A stretch of DNA of 64,000 bases, taken from positions 12,322,919 through 12,386,918 of the forward strand of contig JALIGW010000010.1 of the NCBI GenBank assembly GCA_023053685.1, read 5' to 3'. The DNA comes from Diadophis punctatus similis. Taxonomy: Eukaryota; Chordata; Lepidosauria; Squamata; Dipsadidae. Of this stretch, positions 48,925 through 60,747 are shown one piece after another. Position numbers and translations under genes: made by a program. The notes beneath the pieces are model-generated. The model was not told the DNA's origin. It worked only from the letters and a program-made list of their open reading frames with translations, and ran no database searches. Positions within the stretch are counted from its first letter, which is position 1. The number at the start of each line of letters is the position of its first letter.

Positions 48925-50208
48925 ATAGATACACAGTTCCGGATAGATACATAGATCCTTCCGGACTGACAGTGCCGCCAGCTCGGAGATGCGACAGGCA
49001 GATGTGATGGCTACCAGGAAGGCTACCTTCATAGTTAGATGGCGTCGTGATGCCTCCCTAAGCGGTTCGTATGGAGGGCCCGTGAGGGATGATAGGACCC
49101 ATTGTAGGTTCCAGGTTGGGTAGTAATGGACCGTAGGTGGGTGTAAGTTAGCTTCCCCCTTCAGGAAGCGTCTGATTGCTGGACACTGGGATAAAGAGTC
49201 ATATTTATCACACGCTAATACCGATGAAAGGGCAGCTATCTGCCTGCGAAGGGTGTTAGGCACTAGGCCCCTATTGAGACCGTGTTTTAGGAATCTCAAC
49301 ACCTTGGGAAGGGGAATGCACACTGGTAAGAGACCCTCCTCGCTGCAGCACATGCAGAAGGTCCTCCATGTAGTGGCATAAATGCGGTTTGTGGAGGGAC
49401 GACGGGCTACCTGCATAATGAGAACCACATCCTGATCATAATCCTGACTTAGTAAGTCCCTCCGCTCAATTTCCATGCAGTCAGTTGTAACCAGGCCGGG
49501 TCTGGGTGCTGAATGTTCCCCTGTGATAGCAGGTCCTCCAATGCTGGCAATCGCCATGGTCGGGTGACCGAGATCCTGGAGGTCTGCAAACCAAGCCCTC
49601 CATAGCCAGAAGGGGGCTATGAGGATTATCTCTGCCCGCTCCACTAGGATCTTGTGGATGAGCTCCGGAATCACAGGTAATGGTGGAAACGCATATAGGA
49701 GCCCTTGGGGCCACTGGCATCTGAGGGCGTTCGTCTGCTCCGCTCCCGGCGAAGGGAACCGGGAGAAAAACCTTGGTAGTTGGGAATTGGTGGGAGTCGC
49801 GAAGAGATCCACCAGTGGTTGGCCGAGCCTCTGAGCCACCTGACGGAATACACTTGGGTGAAGCCTCCATTCCGCCTGATCCACCTGGGTGCAGCTGAGC
49901 CAGTCCACTTGAGAGTTGTGAATCCCTGATATGTGGTCTGATGTAATAGAACGCAAATGTTTCTCTGCCCACAGGCCCAGTCTCATTGCTTCGTACTGGA
50001 GGGACCTAGATCTGGTTCCCCCCTGGCGGTTGATGTGTGTTTTGGTGGATATGTTGTCTGTGAGGACTAGAATGTTGGAGTCCGCTATCAGGTGCTGGAA
50101 GTGTTGCAGAGCCAGGTACATGGCCCTCAGGTCCAACCAGTAGATGGAGTGTGAGGCCTCCCCTGGTGACCACAGACCTTGAGCCATGACTCCGAGTGAG
50201 CTCCCCAC
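48925..50208 (-). pseudogene. DIRS RNase H and recombinase N-terminal part
   Basis: The minus frame begins in RNase H (LDLRAMYLALQHF, VLTDNISTKTHI, HISGIHNSQVDWLS, carrying acidic residues of the fold), then the conserved VDLFATPTNSQLPRFFSRF linker typical of DIRS and Ngaro polyproteins. It then enters the recombinase: core-binding region (VARRPSTNRIYATTW) and catalytic Arg in TSACRISELAAL. It runs into duplicated DNA and the SINE beyond 48977. The upstream RT is in another frame, so a frameshift near 50200 breaks the polyprotein. Confidence 0.85.
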
Positions 50209-50209
50209 C

Positions 50210-51282
50210 CTTCAAACTTGCATCGGTAGTGACCGTTCTTCTGTGGGCGATTCTAAACGAGGTGCCTTTGGATATCGCCGAGGAAGTCCACCAATCGAGC
50301 GAGCTTCGAATCTGTGAGGGAAGTTGGACTTTCATAGAAGATGAGCCCTGGCCCGCTTTCTGGAAGGGTAACAGGAACCACTGGAGCTCCCTTGCGTGTA
50401 GGCGAGCCCATGGGGTGACTGCTTTGCAGGAAATCATTTTCCCCAGTAGGGAGATTAATGATTCCAGAGGAGATCTCTGGTCCCCCAGGATCTGGGTGAC
50501 TAACTGTCTAATGCTATCCTGCCGGGGAGAGGCAAACTGTGCAGTCCAGGGAATTAATGACTGCACCTAGGTGTTGTATGGACGTGCCCGGACGGAGATG
50601 GCTCTTCTCCCAGTTAATGGAGAAACCATGTCCCTGAAGGGTCTCTATGACGACCTCCATATGTTGTTGGGCTAGACCCTTGGTGGAGGCATGCACCAAG
50701 ATATCGTCCAGGTAACAAAGGATGTGAATAATTTAGTCCGCAGTCTGGCCGCGAGGGCCGCCAATATCTTGGTAAAAACCCTTGGGGCTGATGAGAGGCC
50801 AAAGGGAAGGGCTCTATATTGATAATGCTGCTTGCCATAACAGAATCTTAGGAAGTGCCTGTGAGGCTTGAATATTGGAACGTGAAGGTATGCTTCCGTG
50901 AGATCCAGGAATGCCCTGAAATCCCTGGCATATCAGAGAGTATAGAAGACAGGGAATGCATTTTGAAACGTTTATAAGCCAAATACTTGTTTAACCTCTT
51001 TAGGTCCAGAATAGCTCTCCAACCCCCCGAGGACTTGGGGACTATAAAGAGTATGGAATAAAAACCTTGCCCCCGCTGGGGGGGGGGCACTGGTTGAATG
51101 GCCCTGATAGAAGCCAAAGGCTTAATTGCTTCTTCCATCAGTTTACGTTTGGAGTAAATGAAGGAGATTGAACATTTAATGAAGGATCTTGGGGGGAATG
51201 ACAAAAATTCCAACTTCAGTCCCCTGCGCACGGAGTTCCGTACCCAGGAGTCCTGAGTTGAACGCTCCCAGGCTTGCCACAA
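50210..51282 (-). pseudogene. DIRS reverse transcriptase in several frames
   Basis: RT pieces in order on the minus strand: YSILFIVPKSSGGWRAILDL and LNKYLAYKRFKM (50950-51075); a palm region with LPFGLSSAP-like coding near 50790-50830; the catalytic box YLDDILVHAS (50688-50717); and the thumb HGFSINWEKSHL (~50600-50640). Then comes the RT/RNase H connection LLGKMISCKAVTPWARLHAR and the RNase H strand VTTDASLKG (50200-50460). At least three frame changes split it, although the YLDD box is intact. Confidence 0.82.
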
Positions 51283-51410
51283 CTTGGCAAGTCTGCCCCC
51301 AATAGTAGCATTCCTGGAACTACCATCTACCCCTGCGGAAGGGCCTGCCTGACGGGGCCCCTCGCGGCTGTTTACGAAAGTGTCTCCCCCTGCCTCCCCT
51401 ATCTGGTTGT

Positions 51411-52612
51411 CTATCTGGAGGAGTACTGACCTGGGGACTGGGAGAAGGAAGATCCCTGGTCAGATGAGCGAAAGGGCCAGCGAGCGTAGGGAGTGGATTT
51501 CGTGAATCCCTTGCGCGTGATCGAGGGCAGGACCTTTCGCTTGTCGCTGGTCTCGATGAGGAGCGGTTCTAGCGGGGCCCCGAAGAGCGACCCCCCTCTG
51601 ATAGGAGCAGTTGCCAGCTTCCACTTGTGCCGTGGATCTGCCAGCCATTTCTTGAGCCAGTTCAGTCGCCTGGCCACTATTGAGGAGTTCATCGCCATGG
51701 CTGCGAAACCTGATGCTTGTAGAGAAGGATCCGCCCAAAACTGCACCACTGCGAAGATCTTGTTGAGATCCTGTTGAGCCCTTGTGTTCGAGGGGAGGAC
51801 GTGCTCCTGCAGCTGCTCCAGCCATGATAGGGTCGCACGCGCAAAGAAGGAGGAAGTGGAGCAAGCTCTCACAGACCAGGCCGCTGACTGGAAATTCTTG
51901 ATCAAGACCTGCTCCATGCGCCTTTCTTCCTGCTTCAGGACCTCCTCGGGCTCTCCTGGAACTGTAGTGGAGGAATATAGGGCCCTGATGGGCACATCTA
52001 CTGTGGGGACTAAAAGCAGATCAGAAAGATTAGAAGCTACATTGTAAAATTTCTTGTCCTGTGAGGAAGAGGGTGGACCGGACGCTGGAGTGGGTCTGTG
52101 CATTTCCACCGCATCTACAAACAACTGTGGAATAGGCACAAAATCCACTCTGGTCTGACCTCTAGATAGAAGTGGTTGGGTTGATCTTCAGCAGTGGGAT
52201 CTGCAGGAGGTTTTGGTAACTTAATCCCTGCCACAGCCTGAGCCTTGAGTAGCAAGGACTTATATAAACTAGGGGGGAATAGACCCATTGTGGGGGGTAC
52301 CTCCTTAGATGCCTCATCTTCCGATAGATCCCATTTGGAATCCTCCTCTCTAGGAGCTTCATCCTTAGCATTGCTAAGGACTGATTCATCTGAAGAATCA
52401 TCAGAACTATGCTTGTTGATTGAATGATGTTTCCTCTTGCTGACCCTCTTTGCGCCCCTAGACGATGATGAGGTGGAGGCCGCAGTGGAGGAACCTGCTC
52501 TCAATAAGGTGCCTAATCTGTCTGTGATGACCTGTTGCAGAAGCTCCTCCATCATAGCTCTGAGGTTAGTTGTGATAACTGTCTGTTCCTGCTCAGGCAC
52601 CCCCTGTGACAC
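51411..52612 (-). pseudogene. DIRS gag-like protein, two frames
   Basis: 52612-52115 is a Ser/Lys-rich acidic N-terminal region (a run of Ser, then an RKHHS patch, then acidic residues). 52148-51411 is the conserved part: VDFVPIPQLFVDAVEMH, then a helical segment, then WLADPRHKWKLATAP, GGSLFGAPLEPLL and DKRKVLPS. The latter matches the conserved DIRS gag domain, which I recall as related to the LAP2-alpha C-terminal domain; that link is from memory. A frameshift near 52130 separates the two parts. It is the first gene of the element, after a ~1.4-kb leader. Confidence 0.78.
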
Positions 52613-54012
52613 GATAGCCCCCTGATCTGTTGATCCTGAGCACCCCCAGGGGTCTCCCCGAGATCTGGCAAGGACAGCTGCATCCAGATCTAGTGGATCG
52701 ATCTCTGCTGCCTCAGGGTCTTGACTGGGGATCCCCTGTTTGTCCTAAGGTTCCTCCGCCTCTGCTAGGGCCTTATCGCTCAATTTCTCCAGTATTCTAT
52801 GATGCCTCTCCTCAGCTTGAGCTGTGGCCCTTGAGGGATTTTTGCGGGTGGGGGGATCATTCTGGGGAGGAAACTGTATCCTGCTCAGATAAATGCTTGG
52901 ATTTTTTAAATCGTTTGCCAGATACTTCCGTTTCCCTTGAGCTCCTGGCAACCATTCTGTGGTTGCTGGCTGGGGGTACGGTGAAGGAGGCTCTGCCCCT
53001 ACTGAGCTCCCCCCAAAAAAAGATGGCCGCCCCGTTTGCCACGTGCAAGCCTCTTTTAAAAATGGCCCCTTCCAGGGATCGCCACATGCTCCCCCTCCCC
53101 GGCCTGCCCGAGAACTCTCAGGGTGGCTGGTCCGTTTCTATAAGCCCATTGCCCGAGAACTCTCAGGGTTGCCTGCAATGCTGGACCTCCGCAGTCCGCC
53201 CCCCCCTCCGTTCCTCTTCTTTTCCTCCTGTGCCTGGACGCTGCAGGGAACTCAGTGGCGCCCGGCGCCCCTCCTCCTTCCCAAAGGGGGGGGTTATTGT
53301 TCAGCGTGGGGGGGAAGGGCTTTCCAAGCGGCCTGTATCCCTGCCGGGCAATTGCCGCTTTGCCACCCTCCCACTGTTGCTATCTGTGCTGTTGCTGAAA
53401 CCGTGGGGGAGAAGTGGGTGGCGACAATGGCGTTGGCGAGCACCAGCTGGAGCACGGTAATTTCAAACAAAGGGATCACGCCGCTTGTTCCTTGTGCCAC
53501 CTCCGCTCGACTTGAAGGAATCCTCCCCCCTCCCTTTTGCTCTTCCCGGGGGGGATCAGCCCTGCGTTTTACCTAGGCTGCTGTTTAGATTCCCCCCCCC
53601 CCGTCGGGCTCACGGAGCCGATCACTGGGCCGGGAAGACCCGTCTGAGCCGATCAGATTCTGCCACCTGGGAGGAAAGCAGCATGGGGGATGCCACATGG
53701 GGGATGTGGAGTGGGGGTGGGGGGAAAGCCGGACCGCGTCCTCAAACCTGCTCCAGATTTGCTGCAGCGCAGCTCCTCCGATGATGCTTCTGAGACTTGC
53801 AGCCCTTAAAAGGGCTCCTTGTCGTGAAGAATTCCTCCTTCTTCTTATCGTTCTTTTTTTTTTTTGAAGGTATAAACGATAACGGGAAGAAAGGTCCTAA
53901 GGAAGGAACAGCCTTAAGCAAAAAAGTGAAGGGGAAGGAAAGTCTTAAGGGAGAAAAAAGGCCCTCAGGATGGTCAGGAGTATGACCACGACTATCCTCT
54001 TGAGTGGACCGA
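52613..54012 (-). other. DIRS leader / 5' region
   Basis: A GC-rich stretch between gag and the right terminal repeat. Minus frames at 52951-52745 and 53087-52857 may be gag N-terminal or leader peptide remnants. Large plus-strand frames here are compositional shadows. A C-run at 53590-53602 and a T-run at 53858-53868. Confidence 0.5.
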
Positions 54013-54132
54013 GTCAGATCTGGGAAACAGGGCGGATCCTACTGGGTATTTAAATAAACTGGCTCGGTCCTCAAGCTGATTGGTCGAGGTCTACCCATTC
54101 CTGAAGGCTGGTTCCATCCCAAGATGGAGAAT
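54013..54132. repeat. DIRS right inverted terminal repeat
   Basis: From gtcagatctgggaaacag to ggttccatcccaagatggag followed by aat. Reverse complement of the inner left repeat. Its outer ~30 bp is mirrored in the second half of the ICR. Confidence 0.9.
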
Positions 54133-54208
54133 GAGGGATGATCAGATCTTCTAATTCTGAATTGAAGCTGTGTTAAATCAAACTCTATTAAAAATCAGTA
54201 TTTAACTA

Positions 54209-55497
54209 GATCGGATCGGATCGGATCGGATCGGATCGGATCGGAATGGAATAGAATAGAATGGAATAGGAATAGGAATAGAAATAGAATTTTTTATTGG
54301 CCAAGTGTGATTGGACACACAAGGAATTTCTCTTGGTGCATATGCTCTCAGTGTACATAAAAGAAAAGATACATTCATCAAGAATCATAAGGTACAACAC
54401 TTAATGATAGTCCGGGTACAAATAAGCAATCAAATCATATTAGGAACCAGTCAATATAAATCGTAAGGATACAAGCAACAAAGTTACAGTCATACAGTCA
54501 TTAGTGGGAGGAGATGGGTGATGGGAACAATGAGAAGATTAATAGTAATGCAGACTTAATAAATAGTTTGACAATGTTGAAGGAATTATTCATTTAGCAG
54601 AGTGATTGCATTCGGGGAAAAACTGTTCTTGTGTCTAGTTATTCTGGTGTGGAGTGCTCTATAGCGGCATTTTGAGGGTAGGAGTTGAAACAGTTTGTGT
54701 CCAGGATGTGAGGGGTCTGTAAATATTTTCACAGCCCTCATTTTGACTTGTGCAGTATACAGGTCCTCAGTGGAAGGCAGGTTGGTAGCAATTGTTTTTT
54801 CTGCAGTTCTAATTATCCTTTGAAGTCTGTGTCTGTCTAGCTGGGTTGCAGAACCAAACCAGACAGTTATAGAGGTGCAGATGAGGTGCAGAGGTGTAGA
54901 ACTGTATCAGCAGCTCCTTGGGCAGTTTGAACTTTCTGAGTCGGCGCAAAAAGAACATTCTTTGTTGTGCTTTTTTGATGAGGTTTTTGATGTTAGGTGT
55001 CCATTTTAGAACTTGAGATATGGTAGAACTTAGAAATTTGAAGGTCTCTACTGTTGATACTGTGTTGTCTAGTATTGTAAGAGGTGGAAGTATGGGTTTT
55101 GCCTAAAGTCTACCACCATTCCTACGGTTTTGAGTGTGTTCAGTTCCAGATTGTTCCGGTCGCACCACGAGGTTAGTTGTTCAACCTCCCGTCTGTATGC
55201 GGATTCATCATGGTCTCAAATGAGACCAATCACTGTTGTATTATCTGAGAACTTCAGTAGTTTAACAGATGGATCATTAAAGATGCAGTCATTGGTATAT
55301 AGAGAAAAGAAATGTGGAGAGAGCACACAGCCTTGCGGGATCCCTGTACTAATTGTACAGGTATCTGATGTGATTCTGCTTAGCTTTACCAGCTGCTTCC
55401 TGTTTGTTAAGAAGCTTATGATCCACTTACAAGTGTGTTCAGGTACCGCTAGCTGGTTTAGCTTAGTTAGAAGAGCGTCTGGAATTATGGTATTGAA
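54209..55497 (-). mobile_element. Rex1/CR1-L3-type snake LINE, 5'-truncated
   Basis: The 3' end at left has ttggccaagtgtgattggac in inverse of the standard end (gtccaatcacacttggccaa) and a pentanucleotide tail that shifts from (AATAG)-like to (GGATC)-like units (54209-54290). At right are antisense RT remnants: GIPQGCVLSP-like coding at ~55320-55350, LKFSDNTTVIGLI at ~55205-55250, AYRREVEQL and LELNTLKTV at ~55125-55200. The catalytic box reads FSDN instead of FADD. A sense-orientation 3' end of the same family is at 60785-61021. Confidence 0.82.
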
Positions 55498-55499
55498 TT

Positions 55500-57508
55500 A
55501 CTACATAGCAGTTTATTATTATTCTTTATTTCAATCTCCAAAGGGAACATGGACCCGCACCCTTCTTGCTAAGGAGGAAGGCGAAGATCCTTTGCAGGGC
55601 AGAGCTGAGGAATTTTCTCGGTTTCTGGCAGATAAAGTCACTCAGATTCGGACAGACCTGGACTCCGATTGGGCAGTACAGGCCGAGATGACTGGGGCAG
55701 GCCTTAGTCCTGTTATATGGGATAGGTTCGAACCGGTGACTCCTGAGGATGTAGACAAGACCAAAGGAGTGATGAGCTCTGCCACTTGTTTATTGGACCC
55801 GTGTCCTTCCTGGCTGGTTTCGGCCACCAGGGAGGTTTCACGCGGCTGGCTCCAGGCGTTGGTCAATGCTTCTTTGAGAGAGGGGTCCGTCCTGCAGCCC
55901 TTAAAAGTTGCGGTGGTGAGACCCCTCCTCAAGAAGCCTTCCCTGGATTTAAAGGATTTATGAGATATGGTAGAACTTATTTAAAGAACTTCCGTCCAGT
56001 CTCCAACCTTCCCTTCGCGGGGAAGGTTGTTGAGAAAGTGGTGGCGCTCCAGCTCCTACGGCTGTTGGATGACACTGATTTTCTGGATCCCTTTCAATCG
56101 GGTTTCAGGCGCGGCTACAGTACGGAAACGGCTTTGGTCACCCTGATGGATGATCTCTGGCGAGCCCGGGATGGGGGTTATTCCTCTATCCTGGTGCTAC
56201 TTGACTTCTCAGCGGCTTTCGATACCATTGACCATGGTATCCTTCTGCGTCGTCTCGGAGAGGTGGGGGTGGGCGGCACTGTTTTGCAGTGGTTCTCCTT
56301 CCTCTCTGACAGGACGCAGTCGGTGTTGACAGGGGGGCAGAGGTCGAGCCCTAGGCCCCTACTATGTGGGGTGCCACAGGGCTCGGTCCTCTCGCCCATC
56401 CTGTTTAACATCTACATGAAGCCACTGGGTGAGATCATCCGAAGACATGGGGTGAGGTATCAGCAGTACACTGATGATACCCAGTTGTACATCTCCACCC
56501 CGTCTCAATTCAGGGAAGCCGTGGACGTAATGGGCCGCTGCCTGGACGATGTTAGGGTCTGGATGGGGATGAACCGGCTAAAACTTAACCCTGACAAGAC
56601 TGAGTGGCTGTGGATATTGCCTCCTAAGGACTTGACCAATTGTCCCTCCTTGGTTCTTGGGGGGGGGGGAGAAATTAGCTCCCTCAGAACGGGTCCGCAA
56701 TTTGGGTGTCCTCCTAGACCCACAGCTAAAATTGGAGCAACATCTTTCAGCTGTGGCTAGGGGGACCTTTGCACAGGTACGTCTTGTGCACCAATTGCGA
56801 CCCTACTTGGAGAAGGAGGCACTTCTCACAGTCACTCACGCCCTTATCACCTCACGGCTGGATTACTGCAATGCGCTCTACATGGGGCTACCCTTGAAGA
56901 GTGTCCGGCGACTGCAATTGGTGCAAAATGCAGCTGCGCGAGTTGTGGTGGGTGTACCCAGATACACCCACGTAACACCGATCCTCCGCCAGCTGCATTG
57001 GCTGCCCATTAGTCTCCGGATCCAATTTAAGGTGTTGGTTTTAACCTTTAAAGCCCTACATGGCTCAGGGCCAGGTTACCTTCGGGACCGCATCCTGCCG
57101 CATACCTACCTACGACCGGTCAGGGCCCAGAGTTGGCCTCCTCCAGGTCCCATCGACCAAGCAATGTCGGTTGGCGGGGCCGAGGGGGAGAGCCTTCTCT
57201 GTGGGAGCTCCCTCCCTGTGGAACCAGCTTCCCCCAGAGATCAGGACTATCCCCACCCTGCTGGCCTTCCGTAAAGCAATAAAAACTTTGCTCTTCCGGC
57301 AGGCGGGGTGAAAGTGAGACCAACTAGACTAGATATGGGTCTCCCCCCTTGATTGTGAATGTGAGATACTCTTTTTAATTTTTGTACTTTTTAATTATTG
57401 TATTTTTTATACTGTGGAATGGATTCTGATATGTTGTGAGCCGCCCAGAGTCCCCCGGGAGTTGGGCGGCATAGAAATCCATTTAAATAAATAAATAAAA
57501 TAAATAAA
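55500..57508 (+). mobile_element. L2-type LINE, 5'-truncated
   Basis: RT and C-terminal domain in sense orientation, with a 3' UTR containing gagccgcccagagtcccccg and a TAAA tail ending at 57508. It is joined head to head with the Rex1-type LINE at about 55498. Confidence 0.88.
55545..57310 (+). pseudogene. L2-type reverse transcriptase ORF, frameshifted
   Basis: Covers the region before the RT (FSRFLADKVTQIR, VRPLLKKPSLD), the RT fingers (NFRPVSNLPF, FQSGFRRGYSTETAL), palm (LLDFSAAFDTIDH, GVPQGSVLSPILF), catalytic box YTDDTQLY (usual form YADD), then VRNLGVLLDPQL, SRLDYCNALYMGLP, LQLVQNAAARVV, LHWLPISLRIQFK and LTFKALHGSGPGYL. Frame changes occur near 55900-55960 (with stop TGA), at the G-run 56660-56668 and near 57170. 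The order is complete from fingers to C-terminus, but endonuclease and ORF1 are missing. Confidence 0.85.
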
Positions 57509-58236
<728 letters not shown>

Positions 58237-58719
58237 TGTGTGCACAATTATTAGGCAAGCTGTATTTTGGAGGAATAATTTTATTATTGAACAACTACAG
58301 TGCTCTCAGTCAATCCAAAATGTTAATAAACATCAAACCTGAATATTTAAGAAAGTAAAAGTGAGCTTATGGCTTTCTTAGGAGAATATCTATGTGTGCA
58401 CAATTGTTGGGCAACTATTAGTGTGCAGAATTATTATGCAACTAAATGAAAAATGAAAATTTTCCCATCTCACTCATTTATTTTCATCTGTTAAAGTGAG
58501 AATAGACAACAACTCAAAATTTACAAATAAACATTTCTGACATTTAAAAAAAAACAGTGACCAATATAGCCAGCCTTCTTTTCAATATCAGTCATAAGTC
58601 TTCCATTCATGGAGTCAGTTTTTTGATCTGTTGACGATTAACTTCTTGTGCAGTAGCAACCACAGCCTGCCAGACACTGTTCAGAGAGGTGTACTGTTTT
58701 CCTTCACCATTTAAGGGCC

Positions 58720-59548
58720 TACAAATTCTCAATAGGGTTTAGGTCAGGTGAGAAAGGGGGCATGTCATTATTCTTTCATCTTTAAGGCCTTTATTGCCTA
58801 ACCACACAGTGGAGCACTTCGGTGCATGCAATGGAGCATTGTCCTGCATAAAAATCATGGTCTTTTTGAAAGATACAGACTTTTTCCTGTACCACTGCTT
58901 GAAGAAAGTGTCTTCTAAAAACTGGCAGTAGGTTTGGGAGTTGATTTTGAGTCCATTTTCAATCCAAAAAGGTCCAACTAGCTCATCTCTCATAATACCA
59001 GCCTATACCGGTACCCCACCTGCACCTTGCTGGTGTCCGAGTTGAAGTGGAGCTCTGTGCCTGTTACTGATCCAGCCACAGGCCCATCCATCTGGTCCGT
59101 CAAGAGTCACTCTCATCTCATCAGTCCATAAAACCTTTGTAAACTCTGTCTTCAGATATTTCTTGGCCCAGTCTTGCCATTTCAACTTATGTGTCTTGTT
59201 CAGTGGTAGTCGGATTTCAGCCTTTCTTACCTTGGCCATGTCTCTGAGCACTGAACACCTTGTACTTCTGGGCACTCCAGATAGGTTGCAGTTCTGAAAT
59301 ATGATAATGGAGGATAATGGATTCCTGGTAGCTTCATGTTTGATTCTTCTTAAATCTTTGGCAGTTAATGTGCATCTTTTTTTCTCAACACGTTTCTTGT
59401 GACCCTGCTGACTATTTTCAACAAAATGTTTGATGGTTCTGTGATCACGCCCAAATATCTTAGCAATTTCAAGAGTGCTGCATCCCTCTAAAAGACTTTT
59501 TACAATTTTTGACTTTTCAAAGTCAGTTAAATATCTTTTTTGGTCCAT
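58720..59548 (-). pseudogene. Tc1-like transposase, frameshifted
   Basis: 59548-59003 starts at a good Met and has the N-terminal paired-type DNA-binding helices (LTDFEKSKIVKSLLEG, LEIAKIFGRDHRTI), then RRIKHEATRNP, and the first catalytic Asp in VLWTDEMRVTLDGPDGW. 58993-58739 carries the second Asp in MIFMQDNAPLHAPK. The third acidic residue would be the Glu of a SPDLNPIEN-like coding stretch near 58735-58755, which is in a shifted frame followed by a stop. A frameshift near 59000 joins the two parts. All three catalytic positions are recognisable, so decay is moderate. Confidence 0.85.
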
Positions 59549-59605
59549 TTTGCCTGAGGAGGAGAAGCTGCCTAATGATTATGCACACCTTGATATAGGA
59601 TAGAA

Positions 59606-59839
59606 GAGCCGAGGTGGCGCAGTGGTTAAATGCAGCACTGCGGGCTACTGCTAGTTCAGCAGTTCAGCTGTTCAAATCTCACGGGCTCAAGGTTGACTCA
59701 GTCTTCCATCCTTCTGAGGTCGGTAAAATGAGGACCCAGATTGTTGGGGGCAATATGCTGAACTCTGTAAACCGCTTAGAGAGGGCTGTAAAGCACTATG
59801 AAGCGGTATGTAAGTCAAAGTGCTATTGCTAAGTGCTAT
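59606..59839 (+). mobile_element. tRNA-derived squamate SINE, inside Tc1-like element
   Basis: Head gagccgaggtggcgcagtgg, box B-like gttcaaatctcac, body to gcggtatgtaagtcaaagtg and a short GCTATT-type tail. No long target duplication recognised; ttgat recurs on both sides (59591 and 59841). Confidence 0.88.
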
Positions 59840-59987
59840 GTTGATCTCCTTAGGCCACTCTCTCCCTCATTACACAAATACACATCACCTGATCTGCATT
59901 TAAGTTTATACAGCTTGGAGGTGGAAAATATGCATGCAAAGAATGATATGGTCAAAATATTTGCCTAATAATTGTGCACATGGTGTA

Positions 59988-60369
59988 TGTGTGTATGTTT
60001 GTGTGTGTGCAAGCTACACACACACATATAGAGTGAAGCCTACAAGTTTGTGACTCCTTTTAAATGTTTAATATTTCTGCATATATATTAGCTTTGGTTC
60101 ATGTATTGGTTTAGGAAATGTCCTAAAGCTACATCTATATAGAGAGAGGCTTTGGATTTTAGGAACTCCTAGATTTGGTGATTTTTTATCTTTAATTCTG
60201 GCTGGGCTTGTACAACCTCAGAACAAAACTAGTACTCAGTTTTTGAGTTCTCCTGAACTCACAGTTTCTGCTCGAAGAGTAGGTGTCAGCCATATACAAA
60301 TCTTTGTATTGTTCTGTGTTCTGTGCCAAATTGCAACTTTTTCTAGATCAGGAGGCACTATACACGGAT
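59988..60369. other. Spacer with short TG/CA tracts
   Basis: A short TG run at 59990-60009 and a CA run at 60015-60025, probably the far side of the microsatellite that received the Tc1-like element. Otherwise nothing. Confidence 0.5.
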
Positions 60370-60520
60370 AGCCATGCTTTGGTCAACTCCTGAGTGGATT
60401 ATTGTAAAATATCATACAGTATATGGTGCTGCCTTAAAGAACATCCAAAAGCTTCAAATGGTCCAAAATTCCCTAAATACAATTTGCTTAAATATAATAG
60501 AACAAACAGATCTATTGATC
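60370..60520 (+). mobile_element. Old L2 RT relic
   Basis: The plus frame reads LKNIQKLQMVQNS after a WIIVKYHTVYGAAL stretch, a degenerate version of the L2 SRLDYCNALYMGLP...LQLVQNAAAR segment seen intact at 56860-56940. Confidence 0.6.
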
Positions 60521-60747
60521 AGTACATTTTTCCTTTTAAAATCTATTTATATCTACTCATTTTCTAGCATCAATTATATAAATTACTGTGATTGCTTAAA
60601 TCGTGGAACATTACGCACATAAAAAGATCCATAATTTGCCAGCCCAATCACCAAAGATACAGAGACAAAATAAGAAGTGGGATTGGTTGCTTGGCTTCAC
60701 TTCTTAATCAGACTACATAGTCAACTACCTCTGTTGAACTGGAAAGA

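Larger units (their letters stand above)
47681..54132 (-). mobile_element. DIRS-type tyrosine-recombinase retrotransposon, near complete
   Basis: Read on the minus strand: right inverted terminal repeat, leader, gag, RT-RNase H, tyrosine recombinase, internal complementary region (ICR), left inverted terminal repeat. The terminal repeats are inverted, not direct. The ICR is made of complements of both outer ends, the hallmark of DIRS elements, which integrate as circles by a tyrosine recombinase without target duplication. It is disabled by several frameshifts and a SINE insertion (48650-48892). Confidence 0.9.

Noticed and set aside
52630..53576. 276- and 205-codon plus frames in GC-rich DNA
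   Set aside because: On the opposite strand to the DIRS genes, no motifs; compositional shadows of the leader.
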